Shown here: positions 39,402 through 47,911 of the stretch, piece after piece
Layout: every line of letters starts with the position of its first letter
Numbering within the stretch: the stretch's first letter is position 1
Assembly: GCF_019331715.1 (NCBI RefSeq)
Contig: NZ_JAHBBG010000015.1
Location: forward strand, 1-55,986
Source: Bifidobacterium simiiventris
GTDB lineage: Bacteria > Actinomycetota > Actinomycetes > Actinomycetales > Bifidobacteriaceae
Direction of reading: 5' to 3'
Length of the DNA: 55,986 nucleotides
Notes under the pieces: generated by a model
Database searches by the model: none
The model's input: only the letters and a program-made list of their open reading frames with translations
What the model was told of the DNA's origin: nothing
Translations under genes and position numbers: made by a program

Positions 39402-40898
39402 ATGCTCGTCAATGATCTGATATCCGGCGAATCCAAGAACGTTGAGTATAAGGTGGCGTTGCCGGATCGGAGCATCAAGTATGTGAAGACGGCGGTGGCG
39501 TTTGCCAACGGCGAGGGTGGTCGAATCGTCTTCGGCGTCGAGGATCAGACGCTGAACGTGGTCGGCGTGCCAGATGATCAAGTGTTCACCATCATGGACG
39601 CCATCTCCAATGCCATCGCCGATAGTTGCGAACCGTTGATCATTCCGGATATTTTCATGCGTGACATCGGCGGCAAGACGGTGATCGTCGCCGAAATCCT
39701 ACCGGGCGCGCAACGGCCGTACTACATCAAGTCGATGGGGCGAGACCAAGGTACTTTCGTACGCGTCGCCGGCACCACGAGGCAAGCCGACGCGGCGACC
39801 ATCAAAGAACTGCTGTTCGAAGGCAGCAATCGCAGCTTCGACCAAACCGTATGCCTCGGACTGGAAGCAACCGACGAAGACGTCGACAAGTTATGCGAAG
39901 CAATGACCGATGTCGCCAAGACCAACGCAAAGCATGATGTCGACTCGATCAAGCCGGTGACCGCCAAGCAGTTGCTCTCATGGGGCGTCCTGGTTGAACG
40001 TGATGGCGAGCTTAAGCCAACGAACGCGTATGCGATTCTGTCCGGCATCAACAGTCCGGTGCGTTCCATCGTGCAATGCGGCGTGTTCAAAGGCTCCACC
40101 AAAGCCGTGTTTGTTGACCGTCGCGAATTCACCGGCGCGCCGTGGGAACTCGTCGAACAGGCGTACCAGTACGTGCTGCGCAACATCCATATGGGTGCGC
40201 GGTTCGAGGGTGTGTACCGGCAGGATGTGTACGAGATTCCGCCGGACGCGATTCGCGAACTCATCGTCAACGCCGTCGTGCACCGCAGCTACATCGACCA
40301 CTCCAGCATCCAGATCGCGATCTACGACGACCGGCTCGAAATCACATCTCCCGGGCGGCTCCCGATGGGCCAGACCATCGCACGCATGAAGGAGGGCTAT
40401 TCGAAGATCCGCAACGAGGCATTGGCGGCGGCCTTCTCCTACATGCGGCTCATCGAACACTGGGGCAGCGGCGTCCCTCGCATCATCGAAGAAGTGCGCG
40501 AGGCCGGTCTGCGCGAACCGGAATTCCTCGGCGGCGATACCGACCTACGTATCAACATTTACCGTCAAGTTGATGCTCTAGCATCAGATACTGCGTCTGG
40601 AGTGCGGGATACTACCGAAACGGTGCGGGATACTGCGTCTGGAGTGCGGGATACTACCGAAACGGTGCGGGATACTACCGGCCTGACCGATGATGAACGC
40701 GCAGTGATCCACTATGCGCAAGCCAACGGCGGAATCACATCCGCGGTAGCGAAGAATGTGTTGAATCTTCAGGAACGTCAGACCCAGAAGATTCTCGCTG
40801 GCCTAGTGAACCGCGGAATACTGCATCGTATCGGTGCTGCACGCTCCACGCGATATGTACTGGCTGAGACGACTACGGCGAACGAGAATCGTGATTGA
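39402..40898 (+). CDS. Schlafen-AlbA_2 / GHKL-like ATP-binding / winged-helix protein
   Basis: In this 498-residue protein, residues about 8-120 match the Schlafen AlbA_2 domain (GESKNVEYKVALPD, then AVAFANGEGGRIVFGVED). Residues about 275-365 look like the C-terminal GHKL-type ATP-binding domain of this family (RELIVNAVVHRSYIDHSS with Asn290, LEITSPGRLP, EHWGSGVPRIIEE). The C-terminus (about 430-490) is a winged helix (SAVAKNVLNLQERQTQKIL). A repeated VRDT linker (about 396-425) joins the last two. Such proteins are often regulators or toxin/antitoxin-like; here the wHTH lies next to an operator-like palindrome array before pglZ. ATG 39402 has GGAGGAG upstream. Confidence 0.8.
   Translation: MLVNDLISGESKNVEYKVALPDRSIKYVKTAVAFANGEGGRIVFGVEDQTLNVVGVPDDQVFTIMDAISNAIADSCEPLIIPDIFMRDIGGKTVIVAEILPGAQRPYYIKSMGRDQGTFVRVAGTTRQADAATIKELLFEGSNRSFDQTVCLGLEATDEDVDKLCEAMTDVAKTNAKHDVDSIKPVTAKQLLSWGVLVERDGELKPTNAYAILSGINSPVRSIVQCGVFKGSTKAVFVDRREFTGAPWELVEQAYQYVLRNIHMGARFEGVYRQDVYEIPPDAIRELIVNAVVHRSYIDHSSIQIAIYDDRLEITSPGRLPMGQTIARMKEGYSKIRNEALAAAFSYMRLIEHWGSGVPRIIEEVREAGLREPEFLGGDTDLRINIYRQVDALASDTASGVRDTTETVRDTASGVRDTTETVRDTTGLTDDERAVIHYAQANGGITSAVAKNVLNLQERQTQKILAGLVNRGILHRIGAARSTRYVLAETTTANENRD
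40587..40679 (+). repeat. 21/42-bp tandem repeat coding for VRDT linker
   Basis: Two identical 42-bp units (40587-40628 and 40629-40670) begin GATACTGCGTCTGGAGTGCG; each is made of two related 21-bp halves, the second half being GATACTACCGAAACGGTGCG. A partial third unit follows. Each 21 bp encodes seven residues (DTASGVR or DTTETVR), so copy-number change would alter the linker without a frameshift. Confidence 0.9.
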
Positions 40899-41003
40899 GA
40901 TGTGTCGACCATACTCGACACATCTCAAGAAAAGCCAATGGAGTTTCGACTATATTCGAAACCTTCGTGTACAACCCAGTACAGTGTCGACCATACTCGA
41001 CAC
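40897..41003. promoter_or_regulatory. Three 20-bp palindromes spaced 41 bp, upstream of pglZ
   Basis: GTGTCGACCATACTCGACAC occurs identically at 40902-40921 and 40984-41003, and a variant, GTTTCGACTATATTCGAAAC, lies at 40943-40962. All are perfect 7-6-7 dyads, and start-to-start spacing is exactly 41 bp both times (about four helical turns). The first copy is extended to a 12-bp dyad (40897-40926). They sit between the AlbA_2 gene stop and the pglZ start and look like a cooperative operator or promoter array. Confidence 0.8.
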
Positions 41004-41030
41004 TCGATCATAACAACGAAAGGACCCCGC

Positions 41031-43670
41031 ATGAGCAGCGGCATGCAGATCGGACGATTGCTGGCGTCCCGGTTCGCGGTATTCGACGGGACACCGTACA
41101 GCGCCGGGCGCATCGTGTTCTGGTATGACGAGCGTGGCGAGTTCGAGGACCAGCTGACCGACATCGCCGGGTCGGATGCTGCCGACGAGACGTTGCGCGA
41201 TGTTCAAATCGTGCGTCTGGAACGCAATCCGTTCGCGTTGAAGCATCGCATGCTCATCGAACAACCGACCGCGAAGTTCCTCGTGTATCTGACCGGCAAA
41301 CTGCCCAAAGACGAAGACAACTGGCTGTTGGATCTCGAACTGGCATACGGACCACTGTTCACCGCCGACAAGCTGTCGATGATCGTCCATGAACTGTTCC
41401 CGCGCGAAACGTCCGCCGTCACTCGCGATACGTGGCTCGCCATCATGCAGCGCACCAAACCGTTCTTCGAGGACGACGAACTGGTCGAATCGTTGGCAAG
41501 CCGTTTGCGAGCCAACGATGACGAACGTGATTTCCAGGCGAAGATGATCGCCGTGCTCTTGAGCTTGCCGGCGGGGGAGCACAGTCTGCAATCGATCTGG
41601 CGCAAACTGCTCGAACAATACGCGCAAGGTGACACGGACGGCATCGAACGCATCGAAACGATGGGACTGCTCGACTACCACTGGACCGGCACACGCGGCA
41701 TCTACCGGTTCGACGCGGACCGGTCATTGGCGCATCCCACGGTGAAGGACTTCGTGCTCTGGCTATTCCGCTTGGCATGGAACGGATTCAGCGACGCCGA
41801 GCATGGCGCCGACTACTATGCGAACATCCGCCGCGACTTCGACATGTGGCGCAACGATCCACGGTTCGCGCCGGTGATGCGGGCCCTGGCCGAGGACGTG
41901 TTCTCCGACCTGTCGATTGACCACGACATCGCCCGTATGGAATTGGACGAACTGACGTCGCGCGGCGTTTTCCGCGAAGTCGACGAGCAGCTCGTGGAAC
42001 TGCTGTACGCGGACCTCGGCAACGAGAGCATCACCGACGATGACGTGCAACGCATCGTCGCATCCCGCCAATACGGCCTCTGGCATGATGATTTCGCCAA
42101 GGATTATGCCGTCATCGCCGCCGCCAGCGCATTGCGGGCGCAACTGCGCACGGCCCGGCCCGTCATGGCGTCCATCACGTCAGCGCAAGCCGGATTCAGG
42201 ATCTACGCCGACGACTTGTGTCGCGTCGACGGCTGTTACCGTCGGTTCGTCGCCGCATGGAAAGCGAGCAGCCGGCCGTTCAGCGGCAGAATGGTCGCGG
42301 AAAGCCTCGAACAGGAATACGCGCGTTATCAGGCCGATCTCGGCATGGCATGGCAGACGCAGGTCAACACGATGACCGACTGGTCGATCGACGATGTCCC
42401 CCCGCAAACCGACTTCTACACGCGTAATGTCAAGAAAACGACCGACGCCGGCAAGAAGATCGCCGTCATCATCTCCGACGCGCTACGCTATGACGTGGCC
42501 GCGGAATTCCGCGAACGGCTGGGCTCGCAAAGCCGCTGGAACGCCACGATGGACGCGCAACTGGGCGTGCTGCCCTCATACACGCAACTGGGCATGGCCG
42601 CGCTGCTGCCGCACACGACGCTCGCATTGGACCCGGCGGACCACTACTCCGTGCTCGCGGACGGCCAATCCACCAAGGGCACGGCCGCGCGGGACTCGAT
42701 CCTTTCCGCAGTGAACGGCACCGCAGTGGACGCGGAAACGCTGATGAACATGAAACGGGACGAATACCGCGAACTGGTCAAATCCTGCAACGTGCTCTAC
42801 GTCTACCACAACGTCATCGACGCGACCGGAGACAAGGCCGCAAGCGCGTCGGACGTATTCGGCGCATGCGAGCGCGCGCTCGATGATCTGGACGGCATCG
42901 TCAAGCGACTGGCCAACGCAAACGTGACCAACATGATCGTCACCGCCGACCACGGCTTCCTCTACCAAGACCATGACGTGACCGATGCCGAATGGCTGAG
43001 CGAAACCCCATCCGGCGACGTGATCTGGCAGAAGAAGCGGCGGTTCGTCATCGGCTCCAACCTTGCGAACAAACCCGCGTTCGTCACGTTCGCCGCCGCA
43101 CAGGTCGGACTGGCCGACCCGAGCGACGAGCACGTGACCATACAGACTCCCAACGGCATCCATCGGCTGCGCATCCAAGGCGACGGCGCACGATACGCGC
43201 ACGGCGGCGCCGCACTGCCGGAAATCGTGGTGCCGGTCGTACACATCAACAAAGGCCGTTCAGCCTCCGGCGACGCACGCCAGGTGGAATTCCGCATCCT
43301 GCAGAACACCGACCGCATTACCACCGGACAGATCACCGTCGACTTCCTGCAGACCGAACCGGTGGGAGGCAAGATATCCGAACGCACCGTGCTCGCCGGA
43401 CTATGGGGCGTGGAATCAAACGGCCACGCCACGCTGATCTCCAACGAAGTGCCGCTCGCCTTTGCATCCACATCCAAAGATCCGGCCGAACGCCACGTCC
43501 CGGCCACATTCCTGCTGACCACGGACGCGGACCGGTTCAACAACACCGTCATCGAACTGCGATTGAGCGAGCGGATTGCCGGCTCCAACCAGACGCGCAG
43601 ACTTGATGCCAAGAAGGCGGAATACCGGCTCCAACGCGGACTCGTGATCGACGACGGTTTCGACTTCTGA
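41031..43670 (+). CDS. pglZ: BREX phosphatase-domain protein PglZ (BrxZ)
   Basis: The 879-residue PglZ protein has a C-terminal alkaline-phosphatase-superfamily domain. KIAVIISDALRYDVAAEF carries the metal ligand Asp483 and the nearby residues of the first metal-binding motif, and IVTADHGFLYQDHDV gives Asp640-His641 near the second site. PglZ is essential in BREX. The open frame extends to 40902, but ATG 41031 follows GAAAGGA and gives the family N-terminus; the upstream part is the operator array. It is the first gene after the AlbA_2 protein, and brxL follows 48 nt downstream. Confidence 0.95.
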   Translation: MSSGMQIGRLLASRFAVFDGTPYSAGRIVFWYDERGEFEDQLTDIAGSDAADETLRDVQIVRLERNPFALKHRMLIEQPTAKFLVYLTGKLPKDEDNWLLDLELAYGPLFTADKLSMIVHELFPRETSAVTRDTWLAIMQRTKPFFEDDELVESLASRLRANDDERDFQAKMIAVLLSLPAGEHSLQSIWRKLLEQYAQGDTDGIERIETMGLLDYHWTGTRGIYRFDADRSLAHPTVKDFVLWLFRLAWNGFSDAEHGADYYANIRRDFDMWRNDPRFAPVMRALAEDVFSDLSIDHDIARMELDELTSRGVFREVDEQLVELLYADLGNESITDDDVQRIVASRQYGLWHDDFAKDYAVIAAASALRAQLRTARPVMASITSAQAGFRIYADDLCRVDGCYRRFVAAWKASSRPFSGRMVAESLEQEYARYQADLGMAWQTQVNTMTDWSIDDVPPQTDFYTRNVKKTTDAGKKIAVIISDALRYDVAAEFRERLGSQSRWNATMDAQLGVLPSYTQLGMAALLPHTTLALDPADHYSVLADGQSTKGTAARDSILSAVNGTAVDAETLMNMKRDEYRELVKSCNVLYVYHNVIDATGDKAASASDVFGACERALDDLDGIVKRLANANVTNMIVTADHGFLYQDHDVTDAEWLSETPSGDVIWQKKRRFVIGSNLANKPAFVTFAAAQVGLADPSDEHVTIQTPNGIHRLRIQGDGARYAHGGAALPEIVVPVVHINKGRSASGDARQVEFRILQNTDRITTGQITVDFLQTEPVGGKISERTVLAGLWGVESNGHATLISNEVPLAFASTSKDPAERHVPATFLLTTDADRFNNTVIELRLSERIAGSNQTRRLDAKKAEYRLQRGLVIDDGFDF

Positions 43671-43718
43671 CACGAGGCCAGACAACTTGAGCAACGACAG
43701 ACGGGTAAGGTAGGAACC

Positions 43719-45962
43719 ATGACCAACGAAGAGCATGCGGCGGGCAACACGCCGGCCGAACAAGGCAGCGTTCCGCCGATGAGCGAACTGGACCGCAAAG
43801 TGACCGCCGAAGTCTCCGGATACACGGTGCGCAAGGACCTCGTCAGCAAAGTCAAAGGCAACGCGCTCGTTCCCTCGTACGTGTTGGAGTATCTGCTCGG
43901 CAAATACGCGACCACCACCGATGCGAACAGCGTGCAGGCCGGCGTGGAACGGGTGCGGGCCATCCTCGCGGACAACTACGTGCATCGCGAGGAAGCCAAC
44001 CTCATCCAGTCGAAGATCCGCGAAAAAGGCCGCTATCAGGTCATCGACAAAGTGCAGGTCGCACTCAACGAAAAACTCGACCAGTACGAGGCCACATTCG
44101 AAAACCTCGGCATCAGTCGGGTCGTCGTCGACTCGCAAACCGTTCGGAACAATCCCAAGCTCATGGTCACCGGCATCTGGTGCATGTGCACGCTGGTCTA
44201 CGCCTACTCGGGCGACCCCAAGGACGTGCCGTGGCGGCTGCACCGGCTCATGCCCGTGCAGATGTCGCACGACGACCGGGAAAACTATCTCGCGATGCGC
44301 TCGCGGTTCACGGCCGACGAATGGATCGACCTGCTGATGCAGTCGGTCGGATTCAACCCGTCGCAGTTCTCGGATCGCGCCAAACTGCTGCATCTGGTGC
44401 GCATGATCCCGTTCGTGGAACGCAACTACAATTTGATCGAACTCGGGCCGAAAGGCACCGGCAAGTCGCACATCTACTCCGAGTTCTCGCCGCACGGCAT
44501 GCTCATCTCCGGCGGCGAGGTGACCGCGGCGAAACTGTTCGTCAACAACACGACCGGGCAGATCGGTCTGGTCGGGTTCTGGGACACGGTCGCGTTCGAC
44601 GAGTTCGCCGGCAAAACCAAGAAGGCCGATCGCGCGCTCGTGGACATCATGAAGAACTACATGGCGAACAAGTCGTTCTCGCGCGGCCGCAACACCATGC
44701 AGGCGGAGGCGTCCATGGTGTTCGTGGGCAACACGTCGCACAACGTGCCGTACATGCTCAAGAACACCGACCTGTTCGAGGAACTGCCCGCCCAATACCA
44801 TGACCCGGCCTTCCTTGACCGCATCCACTACTATCTGCCCGGCTGGGAGTTCGAGCAGATCCGCAGCGAGATGTTCACCTCCGGTTATGGGTTCGTGGTC
44901 GATTATCTGGCCGAGATCCTGCACAACTTGCGCAATGTAGACTACGGGTCTGCATTCGAGCGGTACTTCACGCTTTCGCCGTCGCTGTCCACGCGAGACA
45001 AGGACGGCGTGCGCAAGACCTTCTCCGGACTGATGAAACTCATCTACCCGTCCGGCGATGCGACGATGAGCGAGATGGAACCGTTGCTGCGCTGCGCCAT
45101 CGAAGGACGCAAACGCGTCAAGGACCAGCTGTGCCGCATCGACTCGACGATGGCCGAGGTCGACTTCAGCTACATCCGTGCCGGCTCCACGGAACCCGTC
45201 GCCGTGCATACGCTCGAAGAGGACGACTACCCGGAGCTGTATTGGCGGGACGGGAACGGGCGTGACGACGTTGCGGCTGTGGAGAATACCGCGATGCCGG
45301 GCATGCCAGTGACAGTCGCCGTTGCCGATCCCGTCACCAACGGCGTGGACGCCAAGTCGATTCCATCCGCAACGGATGGCCAAACCCAGCCCACGGGAGA
45401 TTCCTCCATACAGTCCGTGACTGCGGTGAAGAAGTCTGTTTTGTCGCGCATCGAACGCGCCGCCGCAGCGGCCCGTGAGGGCCATCTTGAATTTGCCGAA
45501 AACCAACGGGGCATCACGTACAACAAACTGTTCGGCGCGTATGTGGCCGGCGCAAAGCGCATCACGCTGAAGGACCAGTACATCCGGATGCCCTATCAGA
45601 TTCGCAATCTTGCCGAATTCCTGGAAACCGTGCTTAACTACACCGATCGAGGGGACGAAGTACAAGTGCACTTGGTCACGGGGCGCACCGAGCCGCAATT
45701 CCTTGATCAGCAGATCGAAGACCTGAATGCCGTGCAGGCCGAGTTCGGGGAGCTGGGCATCGTTTTCACATATGAATTCAGCGACTCCGGACACGACCGT
45801 TCCATCGTCACCGATACGGGATGGCGCGTCATCCCCGGCCGCGGGCTTGATATCTATCAGCCGTACAGCTTTGACTGGCTCAACCCGCTCACGCGGCAGC
45901 AGTCGTTGCGGCGTGCCAAGGAGTTCTCCGTGACCTATCAGAGGACTGACCGGGACGAGTGA
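43719..45962 (+). CDS. brxL: BREX BrxL-type AAA+ protein with MIT_C-like C-terminus
   Basis: This 747-residue protein has an N-terminal DNA-binding-type part, an AAA+ core with GPKGTGKS (243-250) and the Walker B VAFDEFAG (Asp294-Glu295), followed by a sensor/arginine region and a linker rich in Asp/Thr/Pro (about 500-580). The C-terminal part, from about residue 600, reads YNKLFGAYVAGAKRITLKDQ, then YIRMPYQIRNLAEFLETVL, and VQVHLVTGRTEPQFLDQQI, which resembles the phospholipase-D-like MIT C-terminal (MIT_C) domain. The Ser-Lys dyad of a Lon protease domain is not seen. The family is the BREX Lon-related protein by position and core. GGTAGGA precedes the ATG. It is the last BREX gene. Confidence 0.85.
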   Translation: MTNEEHAAGNTPAEQGSVPPMSELDRKVTAEVSGYTVRKDLVSKVKGNALVPSYVLEYLLGKYATTTDANSVQAGVERVRAILADNYVHREEANLIQSKIREKGRYQVIDKVQVALNEKLDQYEATFENLGISRVVVDSQTVRNNPKLMVTGIWCMCTLVYAYSGDPKDVPWRLHRLMPVQMSHDDRENYLAMRSRFTADEWIDLLMQSVGFNPSQFSDRAKLLHLVRMIPFVERNYNLIELGPKGTGKSHIYSEFSPHGMLISGGEVTAAKLFVNNTTGQIGLVGFWDTVAFDEFAGKTKKADRALVDIMKNYMANKSFSRGRNTMQAEASMVFVGNTSHNVPYMLKNTDLFEELPAQYHDPAFLDRIHYYLPGWEFEQIRSEMFTSGYGFVVDYLAEILHNLRNVDYGSAFERYFTLSPSLSTRDKDGVRKTFSGLMKLIYPSGDATMSEMEPLLRCAIEGRKRVKDQLCRIDSTMAEVDFSYIRAGSTEPVAVHTLEEDDYPELYWRDGNGRDDVAAVENTAMPGMPVTVAVADPVTNGVDAKSIPSATDGQTQPTGDSSIQSVTAVKKSVLSRIERAAAAAREGHLEFAENQRGITYNKLFGAYVAGAKRITLKDQYIRMPYQIRNLAEFLETVLNYTDRGDEVQVHLVTGRTEPQFLDQQIEDLNAVQAEFGELGIVFTYEFSDSGHDRSIVTDTGWRVIPGRGLDIYQPYSFDWLNPLTRQQSLRRAKEFSVTYQRTDRDE

Positions 45963-46008
45963 ATGGGCATTACGGTTCCTGGGATTGCTCGGCGCGATCC
46001 CGGGAACT

Positions 46009-46024
46009 GGATACACTGGTATCC
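46009..46024. promoter_or_regulatory. Short palindrome upstream of trmI
   Basis: GGATAC-ACTG-GTATCC is a perfect 6-4-6 dyad in the 109-bp gap between brxL and the methylase gene. It may be part of the trmI promoter or a terminator end; evidence is weak. Confidence 0.3.
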
Positions 46025-46071
46025 GCTTTATATCGGGACCGGATACTAGAGATCCACAAGGAGAGACAGTC

Positions 46072-47127
46072 ATGCAGGAACGTCGCGGGGCGTTGCGCGC
46101 CGGCGAGAAGGTGCAGTTCACCGATCGCAAGGGCAAGAAGATCACCGACCAGCTGGTCGCCGGCGGCTCCACACAGACCGAGCATGGCCTGATCCTGCAC
46201 GGTGATGTGATCGGCCGTACGGAAGGCATCGTCGTGACCACCGTCACCGCGAAACGTGAGGCGCAGGTCAATCAGGTGCATCCTGAACGTGACGCCAACA
46301 AGCCGTGGAAGGCCGCCCGCGCGATCGGCGGCTGGGACTATGCGGTCATGCGTCCGCGACTGGCCGACTACGTACTGTCGATGCCGCGCGGCGCGCAGAT
46401 CATGTACCCGAAGGACATCGCGCAGGTCATCCAGCTCGGCGACATTCGCAAAGGTCTGCACGTGCTCGAATCGGGCGCCGGTTCGGGCGCTATGAGCGTC
46501 AACCTGCTCGATGCGGTGGGGGAGAACGGCCATCTGACCACGATCGAGCTGCGCCCCGACTTCGCGCGCGTGGCCGAGGCGAACGCGACCCTGTACTACG
46601 GCGAAAAACCGGCATGGTGGGACCTGAAGACCGGCGACTTCGACTCGGTCGCTGCAAGTCTGCCGGAACATGAATACGACCGCATCATGCTCGACATGCT
46701 CGACCCATGGAACCGGCTCGAACAGGCGTACCGCGTGATCGCCCCCGGTGGCGTGCTCGTCTGCTACATCACCACGACCACGCAGATGTCGCGTCTGGTC
46801 GAAGCGCTGCGCGACTCCGGCCGCTGGACCGAACCGGACATTCAGGAGACGCTGGAACGTAGTTGGAAGGCGCAGGGATTGGCCGTGCGTCCCGACCACC
46901 AGATGATCGGCCACACCGGGTTCCTCGTCGTCTCGCGCGCGATGGCGGAAGGCTTCGCGGCGCTCAAGAAACGCGACCGCGTCACCAAGGACACGACCAC
47001 CGACATCGACTCGCTCACGGACGACGAACGCGCCGCGCAGCTCGAGGATCTCGAACTGCGCGACATCTCAGACCGCAAGTTGCGCAAGGTGCTGCGCGAT
47101 CTGGACGCGCAGGTCTCGCACCTGTAA
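46072..47127 (+). CDS. trmI: tRNA (adenine-N1-)-methyltransferase (m1A58), TrmI
   Basis: This 351-residue SAM-dependent enzyme methylates A58 in the T-loop of tRNA. The N-terminal beta-rich TrmI domain leads to GWDYAVMRPRLADYVL and PKDIAQVI, then the SAM-binding motif VLESGAGSGAMSVNLL (131-146) and LDMLDPWN with the catalytic-site Asp. The C-terminal part beyond about residue 300 (residues 310-351) is charged and extends past the usual end, as in actinobacterial homologues. The frame continues upstream, but ATG 46072 has AAGGAGAG upstream. It is the first gene after BREX and is probably core. Confidence 0.93.
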   Translation: MQERRGALRAGEKVQFTDRKGKKITDQLVAGGSTQTEHGLILHGDVIGRTEGIVVTTVTAKREAQVNQVHPERDANKPWKAARAIGGWDYAVMRPRLADYVLSMPRGAQIMYPKDIAQVIQLGDIRKGLHVLESGAGSGAMSVNLLDAVGENGHLTTIELRPDFARVAEANATLYYGEKPAWWDLKTGDFDSVAASLPEHEYDRIMLDMLDPWNRLEQAYRVIAPGGVLVCYITTTTQMSRLVEALRDSGRWTEPDIQETLERSWKAQGLAVRPDHQMIGHTGFLVVSRAMAEGFAALKKRDRVTKDTTTDIDSLTDDERAAQLEDLELRDISDRKLRKVLRDLDAQVSHL

Positions 47128-47153
47128 CCGGGTGAATCCCGTGCAACACGCGG

Positions 47154-47173
47154 GATGAAAGTTCACTTTCATC
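47154..47173. promoter_or_regulatory. Palindrome between trmI and sixA-like gene
   Basis: GATGAAAG-TTCA-CTTTCATC is a perfect 8-4-8 dyad 27 bp after the trmI stop. Without a T-tract it is more like an operator than a terminator. It overlaps the region where the promoter of the next gene would be. Confidence 0.45.
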
Positions 47174-47218
47174 GGCCATAATAGGGGGCAGTTTTATCGC
47201 TTCACCGAAAGGGCGGTC

Positions 47219-47776
47219 ATGGCCGTGAAATTGGGCAAGGTCGAGAAAAAAGCCAAGTCGTATGATCATATCCTCATCATCATGAGGCATGCGAAGGCCG
47301 AACCGTTCGGCGAACACGGCGACCGCGACCGTCCGCTGTCCGACAAGGGACTCAAGCAGGCCAAGGCCGTGGGCAAGGGGCTGCTGGGTTTGGGGCTTGT
47401 GCCCAACCGTATAGCGTGCTCCGGCGCGTTGCGTACCCAACAGACTTGCGCGAAGATGCTCAAAACCTTCGGCGACGTGCCCAAGGTCGACTATCGGCAA
47501 AGTCTGTACGACGGCGGCATCCAGGCCGTGCTCGACGAACTTGTGCAGACCAAGGACAAGCATCGCGTGCTCATGGTGCTCGGTCACGAGCCGACCATGT
47601 CGATCGCCAGCCAATGGCTTGCCTCGCATGATTCCGACCCGGCCACGCTCGACCAGCTCAACCTCGGCCTGTCCACCGCGTCCATCGCGGTCTTCGGCTC
47701 GAACAAGCCGTTCAGTCAATGGCAGCTGCACGACGCCGACCTGATCGCCGTCATCACCCCCAACGACTTCGACTGA
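47219..47776 (+). CDS. Histidine phosphatase family protein (SixA-like)
   Basis: The protein has 185 residues. The phosphohistidine motif is HILIIMRHAKAEPFGEH (RHA near residues 22-24) and the second histidine is in VLMVLGHEPTMS, as in SixA phosphohistidine phosphatases. RPLSDKGLKQAK and CSGALRTQQT are further family motifs. In other bacteria SixA-like enzymes remove phosphate from proteins such as the PTS protein HPr/NPr; whether this one does so here is unknown. AAAGGGCGG precedes the ATG. It is monocistronic by spacing. Confidence 0.88.
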   Translation: MAVKLGKVEKKAKSYDHILIIMRHAKAEPFGEHGDRDRPLSDKGLKQAKAVGKGLLGLGLVPNRIACSGALRTQQTCAKMLKTFGDVPKVDYRQSLYDGGIQAVLDELVQTKDKHRVLMVLGHEPTMSIASQWLASHDSDPATLDQLNLGLSTASIAVFGSNKPFSQWQLHDADLIAVITPNDFD

Positions 47777-47805
47777 GCGCGGCCGGCGACGACCGTCTCG
47801 ACACT

Positions 47806-47826
47806 GCTATAAGGCTTGCTTATAGC
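47806..47826. promoter_or_regulatory. Candidate operator upstream of metE
   Basis: GCTATAAG-GCTTG-CTTATAGC is a perfect 8-5-8 dyad about 85 bp before the metE ATG. It has the T-N11-A shape bound by LysR-type regulators, so it may be the methionine-control site for metE-metF. Confidence 0.55.
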
Positions 47827-47911
47827 GACACCCAAGTTCCCTTGATGCCTTACATCCGGCCGATCTGTGATAGGTTGGCCGGGTTGCAATTGTAAGATTT
47901 CAGGAGGAACC

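Noticed and set aside
40587..40679. CRISPR-like tandem repeat
   Set aside because: The units are adjacent with no spacers and are in the coding frame of the AlbA_2 gene, so it is a coding tandem repeat.
24000..46071. Prophage or integrative element explanation for the BREX island
   Set aside because: No integrase, attachment-site direct repeats at the ends, or structural phage genes are seen; the flanks are ordinary chromosome genes.
43416..46271. Long minus-strand open frame opposite brxL
   Set aside because: The plus-strand frame has Walker A and B motifs and family length, and a Shine-Dalgarno; the antisense frame has none of these.
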